64,000 nucleotides of DNA, from positions 496,001 through 560,000 of the forward strand of contig CAVUAF010000014.1 of assembly GCA_963739375.1 (NCBI GenBank). The letters run 5' to 3'. A program made the translations under genes and the position numbers. The DNA comes from CAVUAF01 sp963739375 (GTDB lineage Bacteria; Acidobacteriota; Terriglobia; Terriglobales; Acidobacteriaceae). This document shows, in pieces, positions 61,907-64,000 of this stretch; the first letter of the stretch is position 1, and the number at the start of each line of letters is the position of its first letter. The notes beneath the pieces were generated by a model, which saw only the letters and a program-made list of their open reading frames with translations, ran no database searches and had not been told where the DNA came from.

Positions 61907-61936
61907 TTGACATTTCGCCTTTTGTTCCCCCATACT
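61907..61936 (+). promoter_or_regulatory. Promoter of lexA
   Basis: TTGACA (61907-61912), 18-bp spacer, CATACT (61931-61936). The start point would fall at about 61943, the A of the lexA ATG. Confidence 0.7.
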
Positions 61937-61942
61937 TGCCGC

Positions 61943-62551
61943 ATGGCCATCACCCGGCGGCAGCACGAAGTGTACGACTTCATCAAGAAGTTCGTGGAAT
62001 CGCACCAGTATTCGCCCTCGTTCGAGGAAATTGCGGCGGGGATGAAGCTGAGTTCGCTGGCCACGGTGCACAAGCACGTCAGCAACCTGGAGCGCAAAGG
62101 GCTGCTGAAGCGCGACTACAACCGCAGCCGCTCCATCGACGTGCTGCCCATCCGCCCGCGGCGCAAGTCAGGCGACAGCGGCGCCCTGCCGCTGGTGGGG
62201 AGGATTGCGGCCGGGCGCCCGGTGGAAGCCATCGAGAACCCGGAATCGATTTCGCTCGGCGACCTGACGCGCTCGCGCGACGTCTTCGTGCTGCAGGTGA
62301 CGGGATCGTCGATGCAGGACGAGCACATCGTGGACGGCGATTACGTGCTGGTGGAGAAGACGCCGGCGGCGCGCAATGGCGAAATCGTGGTCGCGCTGGT
62401 GGAGGGCACGGAGGCCACCCTGAAGCGCATCTACAAGGAAGGCGACCAGGTGCGGCTGCAGCCCTCGAACAGCGCCATGGCGCCTATCATTCTCCCGGCG
62501 CGGTCGGTGCAGGTGCAGGGACGCGTCATCGGCGTGTTGCGGAAGTACTGA
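61943..62551 (+). CDS. lexA: SOS repressor LexA
   Basis: A 202-residue repressor of DNA-damage genes that cleaves itself when RecA is active. Helix-turn-helix at about 26-55 (S-P-S-F-E-E-I-A...L-A-T-V-H-K-H-V-S-N-L-E-R-K-G-L). The self-cleavage bond is Ala90-Gly91 in G-R-I-A-A-G; the catalytic Ser123 is in G-S-S-M-Q-D and Lys161 in A-T-L-K-R-I-Y. The ATG at 61943 matches the family start (M-A-I-T-R-R-Q). A longer frame upstream overlaps the promoter. Confidence 0.95.
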   Translation: MAITRRQHEVYDFIKKFVESHQYSPSFEEIAAGMKLSSLATVHKHVSNLERKGLLKRDYNRSRSIDVLPIRPRRKSGDSGALPLVGRIAAGRPVEAIENPESISLGDLTRSRDVFVLQVTGSSMQDEHIVDGDYVLVEKTPAARNGEIVVALVEGTEATLKRIYKEGDQVRLQPSNSAMAPIILPARSVQVQGRVIGVLRKY

Positions 62552-62557
62552 AGAACC

Positions 62558-62689
62558 GCTGCTGGCTGCTAGCTACTGGCTGCTGGAATGACTAGAACGC
62601 GACGAGGCTGCCATCCGGCAGCCTCGTCCCATGTTCGGTACCAATGTCTCAAAGCCAGGAGCTGGAAGCTAGGAGCCAGCAGCCAACGG
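62558..62689. repeat. 7-bp-period inverted array around a perfect hairpin
   Basis: GCTGCTG, GCTGCTA, GCTACTG, GCTGCTG (62558-62585) and CCAGGAG, CTGGAAG, CTAGGAG, CCAGCAG, CCAACGG (62655-62689) enclose GACGAGGCTGCC/GGCAGCCTCGTC (62601-62628). It lies between convergent lexA and trxA, probably a bidirectional terminator. Confidence 0.88.
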
Positions 62690-62694
62690 CGGTT

Positions 62695-63027
62695 TTACGC
62701 CAGCTGCTTGTCGAGCGCCTTCTGGATGGTTTCCTTGGGCACGTAGCCCACGATCTGCTCCCGCACCTGCCCGCCCTTGAAGATGAGGAGAGTGGGGATG
62801 CCGCGCACGCCGTAGCGTTGCGGGGTGGCGTTGTTCTTGTCGACATCCATTTTTCCGACCTTCACGCGGCCGCTGTAGCTGGCGGCAATCTCGTCCACCA
62901 CCGGCGCCAAGGCGCGGCACGGGCCGCACCACGCCGCCCAGAAATCCACGATGACCGGCTGGTCCGACTGCAATACATCGCGGTCAAACGTCGCGTCATT
63001 GAGTTCTACGATTCCTTCTGCTGCCAT
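62695..63027 (-). CDS. trxA: Thioredoxin
   Basis: A 110-residue disulfide reductant of the cytoplasm. Active site W33-C-G-P-C37, preceded by V-D-F-W-A-A; cis-Pro loop G-I-P-T-L-L-I-F near residue 77; F-K-G-G. AGGAGAAAG precedes the ATG at 63027. Confidence 0.96.
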   Translation of the reverse strand: MAAEGIVELNDATFDRDVLQSDQPVIVDFWAAWCGPCRALAPVVDEIAASYSGRVKVGKMDVDKNNATPQRYGVRGIPTLLIFKGGQVREQIVGYVPKETIQKALDKQLA

Positions 63028-63164
63028 GGAATGCTTTCTCCTTGGGATTGGGCCTGCACCTTGAACGCCGACCACGGGTGAACAACCGTTCATCGTAACA
63101 CCTGATTGGATGCAGCCGGCGGCGGGAAGTCGCAGCGGAGATGGGGCCCAGGGCGGGCAGCTCC

Positions 63165-63206
63165 CAAAATTAAAAAGCGCCACGCACCTGGTTAGGTGCG
63201 TGACGC
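63165..63206 (-). terminator. Terminator after glmM
   Basis: Minus strand: stem GCGTCACGCACCT/AGGTGCGTGGCGC (one mismatch), then TTTTTAATTTT. It is about 110 bp beyond the glmM stop. Confidence 0.88.
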
Positions 63207-63314
63207 TCCGGCAGCCCTCCCCCAGAACTGCCTTCGTCTTGCATTGTCTTCCCGCGGCGCGGGGGTGTAAATGTCACGGTCGTAACTCGAAGTAATCGCG
63301 CAGGTAACGTGGGG

Positions 63315-64000
63315 CTAGACCCCGAGGGCACTGTGGATGGCCGCGACCACGTATTCGGCGACCCGCTGCATCTGGGCAGCGTCGGCGGCCTCGACCATGA
63401 CCCGGGCCAGCGGCTCCGTCCCCGAGTAGCGCACCACGATGCGGCCATTCTCCCCGAGCTCGCTCTCCGCGTCGGCAATGGCGGCGGCCACCGCTTCCAC
63501 CTCGGCAAACGGCTTCTTCTCGCGCACGCGCACGTTCTTGATGACCTGGGGGAAGACCTGGAGATCGGCGACGAGTTCGGCGAGCGCGTGGCCGCTGGCG
63601 GCCATGACTTGCAGGACGCGCAGGGCGGTGAGCAAGCCGTCGCCGGTGGTGGAGTCGCCGTCGAGGAAGATGATGTGCCCGGACTGCTCGCCGCCGAGCA
63701 CGGCGCCGATGCGCTGCATCTCCTCGAGCACGTATTTGTCGCCCACGGGAGCGCGCAGCATGAGGATGCCGGAGAGGCGCAACGCCGCCTCCAGGCCCAG
63801 GTTGGACATGGTGGTGGCCACCACGGTGGCGGCGCGCAGCGCGCCGCGGGCGTGCAGCTCGCGCGCCGCCAGGAGCAGCACGGCGTCGCCGTTCACCACT
63901 CGCCCGGCGGCGTCGGCGAAGAGGGCACGGTCGCCGTCGCCGTCGAAGCTGATGCCGAGGTCGTAGTTCCCGGGAGCGTCGGCCACCGCGCGCGCCACCA
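63315..64000 (-). CDS. glmM: Phosphoglucosamine mutase, C-terminal part
   Basis: The gene runs off the right edge, so only the last ~228 residues are seen. Metal loop F-D-G-D-G-D-R-A near the visible start, then G-G-E-Q-S-G-H-I-I-F (sugar-binding loop) and the phosphate-binding loop R-Y-S-G-T-E-P-L-A-R-V-M-V-E near the end. These are the domain 2-4 motifs of alpha-D-phosphohexomutases; the G-E-Q-S-G-H and R-Y-S-G-T-E-P forms favour GlmM (glucosamine-6-P to glucosamine-1-P, for UDP-GlcNAc). The N-terminal catalytic serine is outside the window. Confidence 0.9.
   Translation of the reverse strand, partial: VARAVADAPGNYDLGISFDGDGDRALFADAAGRVVNGDAVLLLAARELHARGALRAATVVATTMSNLGLEAALRLSGILMLRAPVGDKYVLEEMQRIGAVLGGEQSGHIIFLDGDSTTGDGLLTALRVLQVMAASGHALAELVADLQVFPQVIKNVRVREKKPFAEVEAVAAAIADAESELGENGRIVVRYSGTEPLARVMVEAADAAQMQRVAEYVVAAIHSALGV

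Overview
The window is a 64 kb stretch of GC-rich bacterial chromosome, densely coding on both strands, with GTG and TTG starts as well as ATG. It has no phage, plasmid or CRISPR block and I found no tRNA or rRNA gene. High GC, an OmpA-type outer-membrane protein, lipoproteins with a SACGGG lipobox, a fused AroD-AroE, a fused VOC-RibH, and very many palindromic or short-period intergenic repeats suggest Acidobacteriota (Terriglobia/Koribacter-like). This is inference; no rRNA gene is present to prove it.

Layout. 1-23.7 kb: housekeeping and accessory genes. These are a DUF418 tail, rbfA-nrnA, an ArnT-like glycosyltransferase, an HNH nuclease with comF, an OPT transporter, a PLP-homeostasis/DUF167/POT/AlkD run, a double GNAT, two small membrane proteins, an M24 peptidase, an OmpA protein, bifunctional aroDE, rmuC, an exported amidohydrolase, an MFS transporter and a haem-binding protein. 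23.7-46.3 kb: one minus-strand block holding the str, S10, spc and alpha operons in ancestral order (rpsL to rplQ), with secY, adk, map, infA and rpmJ. A perfect ParB/parS-type palindrome lies between rplC and rplD. 46.3-53.6 kb: a divergent lipoprotein gene, nusB, VOC-RibH, and a thiolase / 3-hydroxyacyl-CoA dehydrogenase / crotonase set interrupted by a palindrome-flanked GIY-YIG nuclease gene. 53.6-54.6 kb: a 64-bp tandem REP array beside a REP-associated Y1 transposase flanked by inverted REPs. 54.7-64 kb: a TPR-GAF-degenerate GGDEF protein, an AT-richer gene-poor gap, an ECF sigma/anti-sigma-like operon, a large secreted protein, lexA, trxA and the C-terminal part of glmM.

Two features run through the whole window. 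First, more than 30 intergenic spaces carry degenerate arrays with a 7- or 8-bp period. Many are built as two complementary arms that run from the stop codon of one gene to the start of the next (or to the stop of a convergent gene), and at least 20 include or touch a stop codon. They occur at most junctions inside the ribosomal operons. Second, rpsM, rpsC, tuf, rpsG and especially fusA contain frameshifts; those I traced are single-base insertions. Because these genes are essential and otherwise well conserved, I read this as sequence error rather than gene decay.
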